64,000 nucleotides of DNA from Cryptomeria japonica (Eukaryota; Streptophyta; Pinopsida; Cupressales; Cupressaceae): contig NC_081406.1 of NCBI RefSeq assembly GCF_030272615.1, positions 212,696,997 through 212,760,996 on the forward strand. The letters are read 5' to 3'. The notes beneath the pieces were generated by a model that searched no databases, had not been told where the DNA came from, and saw only the letters and a list, made by a program, of their open reading frames with translations. Both the position numbers and the translations under genes were made by a program. Shown here one piece after another: positions 11,926-23,135 of this stretch. Within the stretch, counting starts at the first letter, position 1. Every line of letters begins with the position of its first letter.

Positions 11926-12739
11926 TATTTACATAGGTTGTTTCATTGTGCAATCTTATGTTGTTGTAATTAAGATTGATTTTCAGTTTGAGTATCAGTT
12001 TGAAGGATTGGTTGGGAAACTTCGAATTGTCTTATTGGTCTTTCAAAGTAAAGTTAAATTCAGTAAGATTAACTGGATGTCACATTTTAATTGCAATTCA
12101 TATGGAAGCCTTTGAGATGATGGTCTTGTTACATTGACAAGTTATTAAAACTGTCTCTAAGGTTAAAAGTAGGATTTTTCATTTGAAATGATATGAAACC
12201 AGTAAGGAATCAAGGCACTGGTCTTTTATTGACTTTATATATTTGAATCAATTATTTCCAAAGAAAGTTTCATTAAGGAATCATATTTTTAATTCATACA
12301 ATCACTACTTTATAAACATTCATTTACAAGCAAGTAGATGGAAAACATTCATTTACAAGCAAGCAAGCAGATTTATTTTGATATAGTAAATAGGGTTTAC
12401 TTATTTTTTAATTTCTATACAATAATTTTAGCCTTTATCTAACATAATCGATAATTGGAAGACTTTTCAATAACAAGGAACTGCACCATTAGGAAAGCAA
12501 AGAAAAACAGATAAATGAGAACATACCAGTAGGATGACAAGCTCAAATTTATGAGACACACACTCTAAAATGAACTTATCTACAACCAACTTTACATGAT
12601 TCAAACACACAACCTTCAAGTCCACAGGAATTTATAGGCATGCGAAAACCTATAGAAATTTCACCATCTCCAATAGTTTGATACCCTCCAAACTCTAGAA
12701 TCAATCCTTAGATATCACCTGCTAGACAACCCAATTTGT
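11926..12739. other. Non-coding stretch with a short direct repeat
   Basis: No gene is seen. A 21-bp direct repeat (AAACATTCATTTACAAGCAAG) occurs at 12314-12334 and 12343-12363. The sequence right after the solo LTR is continuous with that before it, once one target copy is removed. Confidence 0.5.
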
Positions 12740-12800
12740 AGAGGCAGAGGCAGAGGCAGAGGTAGAGGCAGAGGCAAAGGCAGAGGCAAAAGAGGCAAAG
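12740..12800 (+). repeat. AGAGGC hexamer microsatellite
   Basis: About ten imperfect copies of AGAGGC (variants AGAGGT, AAAGGC) lie directly left of the chromovirus LTR. They do not reappear at the element's right side. Confidence 0.85.
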
Positions 12801-12810
12801 GACACGTTGG

Positions 12811-14242
12811 TGTAGGGCACCTTTTGGTTTTGGAGTTTGTTTGTTGTTTGTGTGTTGGTAGATGGTCTTACACCCTATAAGGATGGTGTTTTGGATTAGT
12901 GTGGATCTTTGGATCCTATGAATGTAATAAAGAACCTCTTGTAAGGTTAGTTGGCTCTAGGTCATTTATAAATCTAGTGACCAACTCTGACCATGGGTTC
13001 ATCTAGGGTAGGAGGTATGTTTTTAAGTTATCCTAAGTTTTTTTAGGCTTAGGATTGGTCTACAAGTCCATTAGGGACTTTGGAATGTCAAATTTGAAAA
13101 GTTGTCAAAAGATGTAAAAAGTTGCAAAAGTTGCTAAGAAACATTTCCCCATCGATTGGCAAAGAAGTTCCAATGGTCCTAACTAGTTGAAAATCAGTTG
13201 TAGGCATTGGGGGAAGGCCTATTTGTGCCTTAGAGATCATTTGTGAATTGGTTGGATGATGGATGTAAGAAGTTGGTGGTTTGAATAACCAAAAAACTCA
13301 TATTTTGCCCATTTTCACTGGTTTTTTGTATTGTACGATATGACAGAGGATTGGTAGGCATGAAAATTTGAATTCATTGGATTGTGGTGTGAATGCATGC
13401 TCAAATGCAAGTGGTCTAGCTCTAATTGGTGGAGTTTGGAGTAAGTTTTGGGCAGTTTGCCAAAAGTTGTCACTCAAGGACCCGGTACATAGGGTTTCAC
13501 CAAAAACATGACCCTAACTTGCAAATCCTATTGAGGAATTCAATGGCCCTTTGGGAAATGCAAGTTGAGGGTGTTTATATTATGATTACAAAAGGGTGGA
13601 ATCTAGGAGTGAGATTTGGTGTGGTTTCCACCATACCCTAGGTTAAACAAAACCATGTGTTTAGCCTAGCCTTAAGGAGGAATGAGAAAATAGTCACCCA
13701 AGGAGTGTTTGGGAACCAGATTAATGGTTGATTTCATCCATTAGAAGCACAAGTAACATACCCAAGGAGTGATTTTGTTTCTGCAATCCCATTCTTAAGT
13801 AGTTGCTTTGGAAAACATGCCTAATTAGGCCTATTAGGTTTGCAATCCCAGTAGGTGCTTGGGGGTGCTGGAGTGGGGTCATAACTATATCTTTTGGAAT
13901 TGAATGTAAGCCCCAAAAGGGTACTCTAAAATGTAATTTTTCCCTAGGATTCTTTGAGGAAAATTTGAATTAGTTGAGAAATATCGGTGAAAAAGGGCTA
14001 CAAGGAATAGGCTTGTTTGGGGTTCCTTGACCCGAGTGTAGTAGGAAGTCACCAAAAGTGGGTGAAAGGCATAGGGTGTGATCTTGATTGTCAAATATCC
14101 TAAACCCTCCTTAGGAAGTGTTTTGGTTAACCGATTACATTGGTATGTGTGTAGAACCCTAGTTGGGGGTTGTAATAAGCCTTGATTTGATAGAGAAGGG
14201 TGTATTGGGTCTTCTTACCTTCTTGTTGCCCGCTTTGCATCA
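12811..14242 (+). repeat. Chromovirus 5' LTR
   Basis: 1432 bp, TGTAGGGCACC...TTTGCATCA, matching 26652-28070 along its length. The start could also be two or three bases further left, since TGG precedes it in both copies. Confidence 0.85.
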
Positions 14243-14244
14243 GG

Positions 14245-14258
14245 TGGTATCAAAGACT
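14245..14258 (+). other. Chromovirus primer-binding site
   Basis: TGGTATCAAAGACT begins 2 bases after the LTR. It closely matches the TGGTATCAGAGC complement of the initiator Met-tRNA 3' end, used by many plant LTR elements. Confidence 0.75.
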
Positions 14259-14279
14259 TAAAGGTTCTTGAGGGTGGAA

Positions 14280-15206
14280 GAAGGAGGTTGGAAATATTTC
14301 ATAAGGAGAAGATACTAGTGATGGAAGGAGGATGACCAACGTTGAATTGGCCAAGTTGGTAAGAGAGCGAGCAGCAACCAACAAAGAGATGAGAAAAGAA
14401 TTGGATAGCTTGAAGGGTAAGATGGATAAAAAGGAAGGAGAATCTAAAGAAGAAGAAGAAGAAGAAGAATAAGGGAATGAGGATGATGCCCTTTTGCAGG
14501 CAAGAGAAAGGATACCCACAGTTCAGAGAAGTTTCCTTGAAGCCCTTAGGAGAGTAGGTAGTAAAGATGACAAAGCAAGCCTACCTATGTTTACTGGGAA
14601 GATGAACCCAGAGGAGGTCATAGATTGGTTGGAGGACTTAGAGAACCAATTTGAGTTTGAAGATGTGCCTGAGAACTAAATATGAAGACTGCTAAGTCCA
14701 AGATGAAAGGATTTGCCCTTAGTTGGTGGAACTTCTTGCAAAATGAGAGAGTAGAAGAGGGAAAGAACCACATTTCATCATGGAAGAGGATGGTTGTAGA
14801 GGTAAAAAGACAATTTTTACCTGAGGACTATGAAGTGACAATACACAAGAAGTTGCATAGCCTAAGACAAAGGGATTTGGATGTCAGTGGGTACACAGAA
14901 GAGTTTCATAAACTATCCTTGAGAGAAAAGGTGTCAGAGAATGAGAAGCAAAAGTTGCAAGATACATGAATGGCCTCAAGTATGCCATTCAAGATGAATT
15001 AATTCTTTTCAATCCTGAGACACTTCACAAATGCTATCAGATGGAACTAAGGATTGAAGAAAAGTTTAGAAGAAAGGGAGACCAGCAAGGTAGAGGAAGA
15101 GGTAGATTTGGTGGAAGAGGAACATCTCCTAAACCACAAGAAGAGTCAAGTAATCAGGAATCAGAAGGAAAACCAAGTCATAGGGGTAGTTTTTGAGGAA
15201 GGATAC
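14280..15206 (+). pseudogene. Chromovirus gag, left part
   Basis: Capsid-type region with FTGKMNPEEVIDWLEDLENQF and WWNFLQNER, then a Gly/Arg-rich stretch (RGRGRFGGRG) typical of the spacer before the zinc knuckle. The knuckle itself lies right of the nested element. Fossil, broken. Confidence 0.8.
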
Positions 15207-16409
15207 TGTAAAGCGGAAAAATCGAACCCTAGTTGTTCTCCCCTCCCCAACTCCAAGGAGAGAGAAGGGAGATTCACTAGGGTTGATGGTTTTCACTTAG
15301 GAGGGACTTTACATTCAAAAGAGGGGTTGAAACCCACAAGATCTAATCCCACGCAATGCAAGATTGGATTCTATATGAGTTTCAAGGGTTGTGATAGAAA
15401 GGATACCCTCTTTTGTAAAGAATGTAGATAGAAAAATTGAACTAGGAATGCATGTAAAGTGGGAAATATTCGCTTATAAACAGAGATAGGGATATGATAT
15501 GAAGTTGCGGACCTAGAATTAGCAGTAAAATGTCGAGATGGCGCTGTCCTGCAAATTTGAGCAAAAGTTGACGGGACGATGGCGCCCAGCGTGCACACGG
15601 TCCTCCGAAAAATCCGCGAAACGAAGGGGGATCTGTTCGTCTCTGCACAAGGATTCCAAATCTTCAATTTCAGCTGCGTACCTGCAACCTACACATAGAA
15701 AAGCGAAGACGATTGGGGGGTTAGGGATTAGGGGTTTGCCCTTAGGTCAAACCCCGGTTTTGGAATTAACCAAGAAATGAGAAATGTTGTAAATGTAAAT
15801 GACTGTAATGTAAAACAAGTACTAGTACCTTGTTGTAAGGATGTTTGTATCCTTATATGCGAAGGTATAGATGTTGTTGTTTGTTGTATGTTGTATGTTG
15901 TAGCATGTGATCTCTTCAATGGTTGAATCCTTGTCTTGAATGCAACACTTAGCCTTGAATGGAGACTTAGAATGATCAATTGTTTGAAGGAATGTTTGAA
16001 TGCTTGAATGCTTGAATGCTTGAATGTTTGAGTATCGTTTCCACCTTTTTCGCCTCCCCCAATGAGAGAGGAAAATGTAGTTTATATACTTGTCAATTAG
16101 GGTTGATAGACTGATTTTCCCGACCTTAGGCCGACCAGGAAATGTTATTTTCCAAATTGCAAACAAAAAGACCCGAAGTCCCACAGGAGACCAGGCCCAA
16201 AATAGGGCCAGGGACCAGGGCACTGGGCGTCCTGGTCCCACCTCCCGGGATAGCAGGGTGCAAGGAGGATCAGGCAGGGTGCTGGAAAAATGCAGTTTTT
16301 GATGTTGTGGACAAGTTTCGGGGTCTCCATTCAGGTTCAGTGTTGCGTCGCCATCGTGAAGACCCAAATGCAGTCGAAATTGCAAGTGTCGCAATTTTAG
16401 GACGCTACA
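15207..16409 (-). repeat. Tat-like element 3' LTR (left copy)
   Basis: TGTAAAGCGG...GACGCTACA on the plus strand; the element reads leftwards. It contains a TATATAAA box on the minus strand (16081-16088), a short GCTTGAAT tandem run (about 15989-16030), a 9-bp inverted repeat GGGACCAGG/CCTGGTCCC (16211-16219 and 16231-16239), and one copy of the GTGCAC element described for the leader (15591-15596). Confidence 0.9.
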
Positions 16410-16424
16410 TTTAGCCCCCACTTT
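16410..16424 (-). other. Tat-like element polypurine tract
   Basis: The minus strand reads AGTGGGGGCTAAA directly before the 3' LTR. This is the expected place and purine-rich make-up of a plus-strand primer. Confidence 0.6.
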
Positions 16425-17183
16425 AGCGGGAGTATAAGCGTACGCTCATACTTCCGGTAAAGTACAAGGAAACAACATTGAAAAACTTTCACCACGTCAA
16501 GGAGGCAAGATACACCAAGCCCCCAGTGGACTAAGGATCTTACGACTTCGATTGACAAAGTAAAAGGGAAGATCACGAGGGAGAACCATGACTGTCAGTA
16601 GTAAGGTTCCCTCACTATGAGTCATGCAAGAAAGATATCAAAAATCTTCAAGGCAAAATTTGTCAAGAAATTTTCAAGTATCTTGAAAAGATATGAACGG
16701 GATGTATGCCCCCCTATGTTAAAGTGATCGCACACGCCTCACCGGGGGTGATTGCTTTAAGGTAGTGATACATATAAGAAATGAGAAGGGAAGGAGCATG
16801 TTATCGCAAGGATTTAGCCCCCAAGTGTGAGATAAACCCAAGGATAATAGACACAAAACACAAAGCACAAGGTGACTTCGCTTTCCTTGGGGTCAGTATG
16901 CTGTATGATAATTCATGTATATCATATGTATGTATGTATAATTGTTCTTCATTCCCCAATCAAGGAAGGTCACCTAGAAGAAGGGAACACATGTGTCTTT
17001 TGAGTCAACATGAGAGAGACAAAAAGAGATCTCAATGCTTTGCATCATCCTCAAGTAGACAACACTAAGGACAACAAATAGAAGAATGAGAGTAACATAT
17101 AGAAGAAGTAAGAAAAGAAATAGAGGAGGAGAGAATCTGCTATGCTAATGAAACTAGTCTAGCACGTCATCTACCCCCCGATC
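16425..17183 (-). other. 3' untranslated part of the Tat-like element
   Basis: About 760 bp between the end of the protease-like frame and the polypurine tract. I see no domain in it on either strand. Polymerase genes would normally lie here. Confidence 0.5.
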
Positions 17184-20100
17184 TTACTGATCAATGTTTC
17201 GGGAAGGTAGGGAAAACGCTAGAGGAGGAACATCCAACACATCAGATGGAGCTATCACAAGATCTAAACAAGGGCTATGTGCATATCCCAAGCCGCGGTG
17301 TTCTTGTCTAGGAGCTAGGATAAGTGCTTTAGAAAATGCGTTAGATAAATGGTTATCAACATCAACATATTCATATTCACTATCAGAATGAACAGGAGTA
17401 ACATTTGCATCATGAATAACATTTTCATCTATATCATCATCAAGATTTATAAAAATAGGATCTTTAACTCGCACAGGATCAAGACCATCATGCATCTTAT
17501 GTTTAGGAGATTTTGGCTCAATTTCCGGCTGAGGAGAAAATGGAATAATACTAGTTGAAGGTGTTTTTAGGGATTGCAAAGTTTGAGCTCTAAGAAGATG
17601 CTTTCGTCGATGTTCACGTGCAGAACGATTTCGTCTAGTCTTAGTAGGAAGTTGCAAAGATTGAGGAGGAGGAATGTTCTCATCCTTATCACTTGGGTGT
17701 TTAGGTTGTGGTCTCTTAGGTTGAACAATAGGAGAAGAGGAAGGTCTCTTCTCTCCATAAGAGGAAGGAGGAGGAACTGCTCCATATAAGGGAGGAATAT
17801 TTGGTTTTGGAAGGAGACCAAGTCCATCATGACGAGGAGGGATAGGTCTACTTTTAGGAAGTTTATTAGATATAGGCATAGTCACATCCATAGGAATGGG
17901 TGAGGAATCTTCTTGAGGAAAGACATTAGTTTTATCTTTCAAAGGAAGAACTTCCTTCTCAAGAATGATAGGAATATCAAGTTTGGGTGTTCTAGGTTCA
18001 CTTAGAGAAAGGATCATATCTTTTTTCCACTTTTGATAAGATTTGAAAAGATGATCACTTCGCGGAGGAAGAGATTGGAATTGTTTAGGCCAAAAGTAAT
18101 CAATAGGAATGCTAGAAGTTCTTTCAGCTAGTTTAAAGAGACTATGATTGACAGTAACAACTTCACCATTATGGGGAAATTTCAAACACTTGTGAATAGG
18201 AGAAGCAATAGCTTTCATGGAAGATAGCCAAGGATAGCCAAGCTTCACATGAAATTGTTTGGAAGATGGAATAATAGCAAAGTTCACATCAAGGGATTTG
18301 TTATGGACCTCAATAGGTAATGTAATAGAACCAATTGCAGGAGAAGAAAATGCATCAAATAATTTCACAACCACATTTGTTTCCTCATAGATCACTTGAT
18401 TCAATTGCAAAGTAAAAAGAAATTCTTCAGTAATGACATTAACCATGCAAGAAGGATCAATAAGCACTCCACGGCAAGGTGTATTTTTGACTTTTGCAAC
18501 TATATATAAAGGACCATCAGGTGCCCTGATAGTTTCACTAGAATAAAAGGTGATGGAAAGTTCTTTAGGGATTTTTTGCTGCTCTACAAAGTTAATCACA
18601 TTCGGAGTCATAGACACGAGATCATCAGGTGAGACAGAGGAATCAGTAGTATCAATCGCATTAGAGGTATGAGAAGGCAATGGATCAGTAAAAATCTGAA
18701 GATTTTGGTTAGGAGGAGCTACAGATGTATTGCCTTTATCATTCACTCCAGAAATAGAGATAGTATTATTATCAATCAAATCTTGAATTTTACCCTTTAA
18801 AGCAAAACATTTTTCAGTATCATGCCCAAGTTGACGATGAAATTGACAAAAAGATTTGTTATCAAAATAGGGTGAGTTAATCTTTGCAGGATCAATTTGC
18901 CTTATAGGAGGAAGAGTAAGCACATTTTGTTCCAATAACTTATTCATAATACTATGCAATGATTCATTCAAAGGAGTAAACTTTCTTTCTTTCTTGAAAA
19001 ACTTAAAAATAGGAGGCACACCTAATGCTGCATTCACATTGTTGTTGATGATGTGTTCATTGAATTTAATGGACTCTATGTTCGGTTTAAACTTCCCAAA
19101 TGGTTGTTGAATACTATCACCCTTATCACTCGGAGCCATAGGATGTGATTGTTCCATTTGACTCACAGTCAGTTGATAATTGTGAAGAGTTGCGCACAAC
19201 TATTGGAAAGAAGTAAACTCAGAAAACAGGAGTTTTTCTCTAATGTCTTTTTGTAAATTAGAAATAAAGATTCTTTGAATATCATTGTCAGGCACTGGAA
19301 AATAAATTTGAGCATACAAATGCTTATGTCTACCAATGAAATCAGTCACTTTTTCTTTAACACCTTGTTTACAATGCATTAAATCAATCAAAGTAACCTT
19401 AGGACTTATATTGTTTTGAAATTGTTGAATGAAAGCACTTGCAAGTTGTTAAAAAGAAGTAATAGAATAGGAAGGCAACGAGCAATACCATTGTAGGGCT
19501 TTGTCTCTTAATGTTCTAGTAAACAGTTTTGCAAGCAACCTTTGGTAATAAGCAAAATCAGTACATATTGTTTGAAAGGTCTTAACATGTGTTAGAGGAT
19601 CACCCTTACCATTATAAAGTTCCAAGTGCGGAATTTCAACATGTTTAGGGGGGATAGCTCGAACAATGTCAAGAGAAAGTGGGCTCGCAACATCAAATGT
19701 GGGCACACTAAACTTAGATTGATTCATAGAGGCAATTTGTTGTTGTAAAGAAGAGACAGTTTGTGCAAGATTGTTAATGGTCGCTTCAGTCGAAGAGTTC
19801 ATATTAGATGTGTTAGATTGTGATGGAGGTGTTATGTTATTGAAAGAAGGTAGAGAGTAAGGTGGTGGGACACTATGATAGTTAGTCATAGGAGATGATT
19901 GGACAGGAGGAACACTACAAGGAGGAATGGAAAACGAATTGCCCCCTTGTGTCATGTTCATTTGTGGTGATATAATAGGAACACTTATTGAAGGAATGAA
20001 TGAAGAAGTTGGATTTAATGAAGGAAGAGGGTTGATTGAAGAAGAAGGATTGCCCCCATGATTAGTGATCATAGGAGGAATGTCTTGTATTGAAGTAGTC

Positions 20101-20576
20101 ATTATGTTTGATGTAAAAGTAGGTATACTAGCAATAGAAGTCGTCAAAGGAATAGAATGATTAACTTGAATAGGAGGTTGTGTATAACCTAAGGTTTCGG
20201 CACAACTCTTCATAGGCATCACATTTGAATCCACAATGTGTGCAATACCACGCAAAATATCAATTCCATTCTTATCACTTTGAAGCATACGTTTTAGACC
20301 CTCAATTAAAGGAAGAGCTTGACTATCAGGGTATTCTTGAGACATCCACTGTCGAAAATCGTCAAATTGGTTATCCAATTTTGAAAGTTGTTCTACAGAA
20401 ACCTCATGGAGAGCTTCTTCATCATTAAGAGGATTAGAGGAATTACCCATGTCCTCGTTAAAAAGACCATTCAAATTAGGTTCCATCTCCTTAGTAATTA
20501 AACTTTGGAAAGACTTAATTCTAAGGCTTCGTCTAACGGGAATAGTGTAGGTAGGGCTTATTGTTGTAAAACTCAT
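17184..20576 (-). pseudogene. Tat-like element gag and protease-like region
   Basis: Reads MSFTTISPTYTIPVRRSLR at the start (20576). A Pro/Ser/Thr-rich stretch and a capsid-type motif follow (HLELYNGKGDPLTHVKTF, DKALQWYCSLPS, about 19.65-19.45 kb). Then come a CxFH...GHxTExC knuckle of Tat/Athila style (CQFHRQLGHDTEKCFALK, about 18.85 kb) and a retropepsin-like block (GVLIDPSCMVNVITEEF, about 18.47 kb). The C-terminal 400 residues are Pro-rich and basic (TKTRRNRSAREHRRKH), with no domain I know. Fossil, with few breaks. Confidence 0.8.
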
Positions 20577-21758
20577 GCACTAAAGAAAGAGAGAAGATTT
20601 TGAATTTTAGAGGTAGCAAATTTCAGTAAAACCAGCCAATCTTCTAGATTTAAGCTGTTAAATACAATCAGGACAATCTCCCGAAATTTTGAAAAAAATG
20701 TCCGGGACCGTGGCGCTCGGGGTGCACACGGTCCTCGCAACTTTTTTCAAAATTTGCAGGGATGAAAGTTATGATGATTTTACAGCTAACCTGAAAAAAT
20801 TGAGTGATTTTACGATCTGTAGATAGGCCAAATTAAAGTTGCAATCTCAAAATTGAACCCTACCAAGATTGTCGAAAAATGCAAAATTTGAATTTTGAAA
20901 AAGAGAGGGAAACTGAAATTTTGAATTTTATGATTTTAGAGGGAATGTTAAGTGCAATGCAAGTTTTGAAATTTGAAAGTTGACTCAATTTCACGCAAAA
21001 TTCAATTTTGAAAGCGGAAATCAAAGTTGTTGTAATTAAGCACTTAATTTCAAAAGTCATAAATTGCAAAAATTTGAATAAATCACTGAAATTTCGAATG
21101 AATGATAACACACTTTTCAGATTTAGGACTGTAAGAAACACAATTTTGACACAAATTTCAATTTCAACAATTTTTGAATGATTAGAAGCCTCAATCCAAG
21201 CAATCACTAGACCAACTTTGACCGTAATTTTGAAAGTGTTAAAATTGATAAAATCAGCCAAAATTTTGGATTTTAGCAGAAAAATATAGTAAGATCTAGC
21301 TCCCGAAATTTCGGAAAAAATGTCGGGGACGATGGCGCTCGGAGTGCACACGGTCCTCGCAACTTTTTTCCAAATTTTCAGGGATGAAAGATATTGTGAT
21401 TTTATTGCGGAATCCAAAGTTACAGCTGATTTGGAGATGTTTTGATCAGTGAAATTGTCGGACAAAGGTTGAATCAAGAAGGTTTCAAAAATTAGGGTTT
21501 TGACACTTAACCACTTAATTTTCAAAATTAAAGCACAAATATGAATTGATAATTTGTAATAGAAGGGCAGATCTGAAACAAGCATTAACAATTAAACATT
21601 TCACAAGCTCAATTACTTAAAAAGAAAATTTAGGGTTTTTATGCAATTAACCTCTAAAATTTTGCGAAAGATCAAACATGGAAATGTAATCAAGGAATCC
21701 AATTTTCAGATCTAACTATGAATAATCAGAAAGGATGTTCACGTCGGGTTCACCAAAA
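20577..21758 (-). other. Leader of the Tat-like element with two large hairpins
   Basis: 1.2 kb between the 5' LTR and gag. It holds two copies of one hairpin. The first has outer arms 20684-20697 and 20742-20755 (14 bp, perfect) and inner arms GGACCGTG/CACGGTCC (20705-20712, 20727-20734), around a loop with the self-complementary GTGCAC. The second, less perfect copy is at 21306-21377. A 243-codon open frame across the leader is AT-rich, Ile/Phe/Lys-dominated and shows no domain, so I do not count it. A primer site (TGGTGAACCCGACGTG, minus strand) abuts the LTR at about 21755-21740; its tRNA is not assigned. Confidence 0.65.
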
Positions 21759-22987
21759 TGTAAAGCGGAAAAATCGAACCCTAGTTGTTCTCCCCTCCCC
21801 AACTCCAAGGAGAGAGAAGGGAGATTCACTAGGGTTGATGGTTTTCACTTAGGAGGGACTTTACATTCAAAAGAGGGGTTGAAACCCACAAGATCTAATC
21901 CCACGCAATGCAAGATTGGATTCTATATGAGTTTCAAGGGTTGTGATAGCAAGGATACCCTCTTTTGTAAAGAATGTAGATAGAAAAATTGAACTAGGAA
22001 TGCATGTAAAGTGGGAAATATTCGCTTATAAACAGAGATAGGGATATGATATGAAGCTGCGGACCTGGAATTAGCAGTAAAATGTCGAGACGACGTTGTC
22101 CTGCAAATTTGAGCAAAAGTTGACGGGACGATGGCGCTCGGCGTGCACACGGTCCTCCGAAAAATCCGTGAAACGAAGGGGGATCTGTTCGTCTCTGCAC
22201 AAGGATTCCAGATCTTCAATTTCAGCCGCATACCTGCAACCTACACACAGAAAAGCGAAGACGATTGGGGGGTTAGGGATTAGGGGTTTGCCCTTAGGTC
22301 AAACCCCGGTTTTGGAATTAACCAAGAAATGAGAAATGCTGTAAATGTAAATGACTGTAATGTAAAACAAGTACTAGTACCTTGTTGTAAGGATGTTTGT
22401 ATCCTTATATGCGAAGGTATAGATGTTGTTGTTTATTGTATGTTGTATGTTGTAGCATGTGATCTCCTCTTCAATGGTTGAATCCTTGTCTTGAATGCAA
22501 CACTTAGCCTTGAATGGAGACTTAGAATGATCAATTGTTTGAAGGAATGTTTGAATGCTTGAATGCTTGAATGTTTGAGTATCGTTTCCACCTTTTTCGC
22601 CTCCCCCAATAAGAGAGGAAAATGTAGTTTATATACTTGTCAATTAGGGTTGATAGACTGATTTTCCCGACCTTAGGCCGACCAAGAAATGTTATTTTCC
22701 AAATTGCAAACAAAAAGACCCGAAGTCCCATAGGAGACCGGGCCCAAAATAGGGCCAGGGACCAGGGCGCTGGGCACCCTAGTCCTGAAGGACCAGGGCG
22801 CTGGGCGCTCTGGTCCCACCTCCCGGGACAGCAGGGTGCAAGGAGGATCAGGCAGGGTGCTGGAAAAATGCAGTTTTTGATGTTGTGGACAAGTTTCGAG
22901 GTCTCCATTCAGGTTCAGTGTTGCGTCGCCATCGTGAAGACCCAAATGCAGTCAAAATTGCAAGTGTCGCAATTTTAGGATGCTACA
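21759..22987 (-). repeat. Tat-like element 5' LTR (right copy)
   Basis: 1229 bp, TGTAAAGCGG...GATGCTACA. It differs in length from the left LTR mainly through a second copy of a 31-bp unit (22760-22790 and 22791-22821). TATATAAA on the minus strand at 22628-22635; GTGCAC at 22143-22148. Confidence 0.9.
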
Positions 22988-22999
22988 GATACCCAATGG

Positions 23000-23100
23000 C
23001 TGAGGTAGATTTGGGGGTAGAGGAGCCAATGTGTTCACCGGAAGGTGTTTCACATGTAATCAAGTTGGCCATCAGTCATTTAGATGCCTAGAAAAATAAG
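23000..23100 (+). pseudogene. Chromovirus gag, zinc knuckle (right part)
   Basis: Resumes after the nested element with a GRFGGRG spacer and a CCHC knuckle, CFTCNQVGHQSFRC (23046-23087). Its position shows that gag was whole when the Tat-like element arrived. Confidence 0.75.
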
Positions 23101-23135
23101 GCTCTAACAGTCAAGGTGGAGAAAGGAGAGTTCAT

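Larger units (their letters stand above)
15207..22987 (-). mobile_element. Tat-like Ty3-gypsy element, non-autonomous, nested in the chromovirus
   Basis: Flanked by a perfect 5-bp target duplication, gatac (15202-15206 and 22988-22992). LTRs of 1203 and 1229 bp enclose 5.35 kb read on the minus strand: a long leader, then gag and a protease-like region. No reverse transcriptase, RNase H or integrase is present, so it would have depended on a relative. The gag knuckle style points to the Tat/Athila side of Ty3-gypsy. The LTRs are about 97-98% alike by eye, so it is clearly younger than its host element. Broken, with two or three breaks in the coding part. Confidence 0.88.

Noticed and set aside
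15822-16421. 199-codon minus-strand open frame
   Set aside because: It lies within an LTR and spans its TATA box and inverted repeat. The second LTR copy does not preserve it whole.
20860-21591. 243-codon minus-strand open frame
   Set aside because: It lies across the untranslated leader of the Tat-like element, is Ile/Phe/Lys-rich from AT-rich DNA, overlaps the repeated hairpin and shows no domain.
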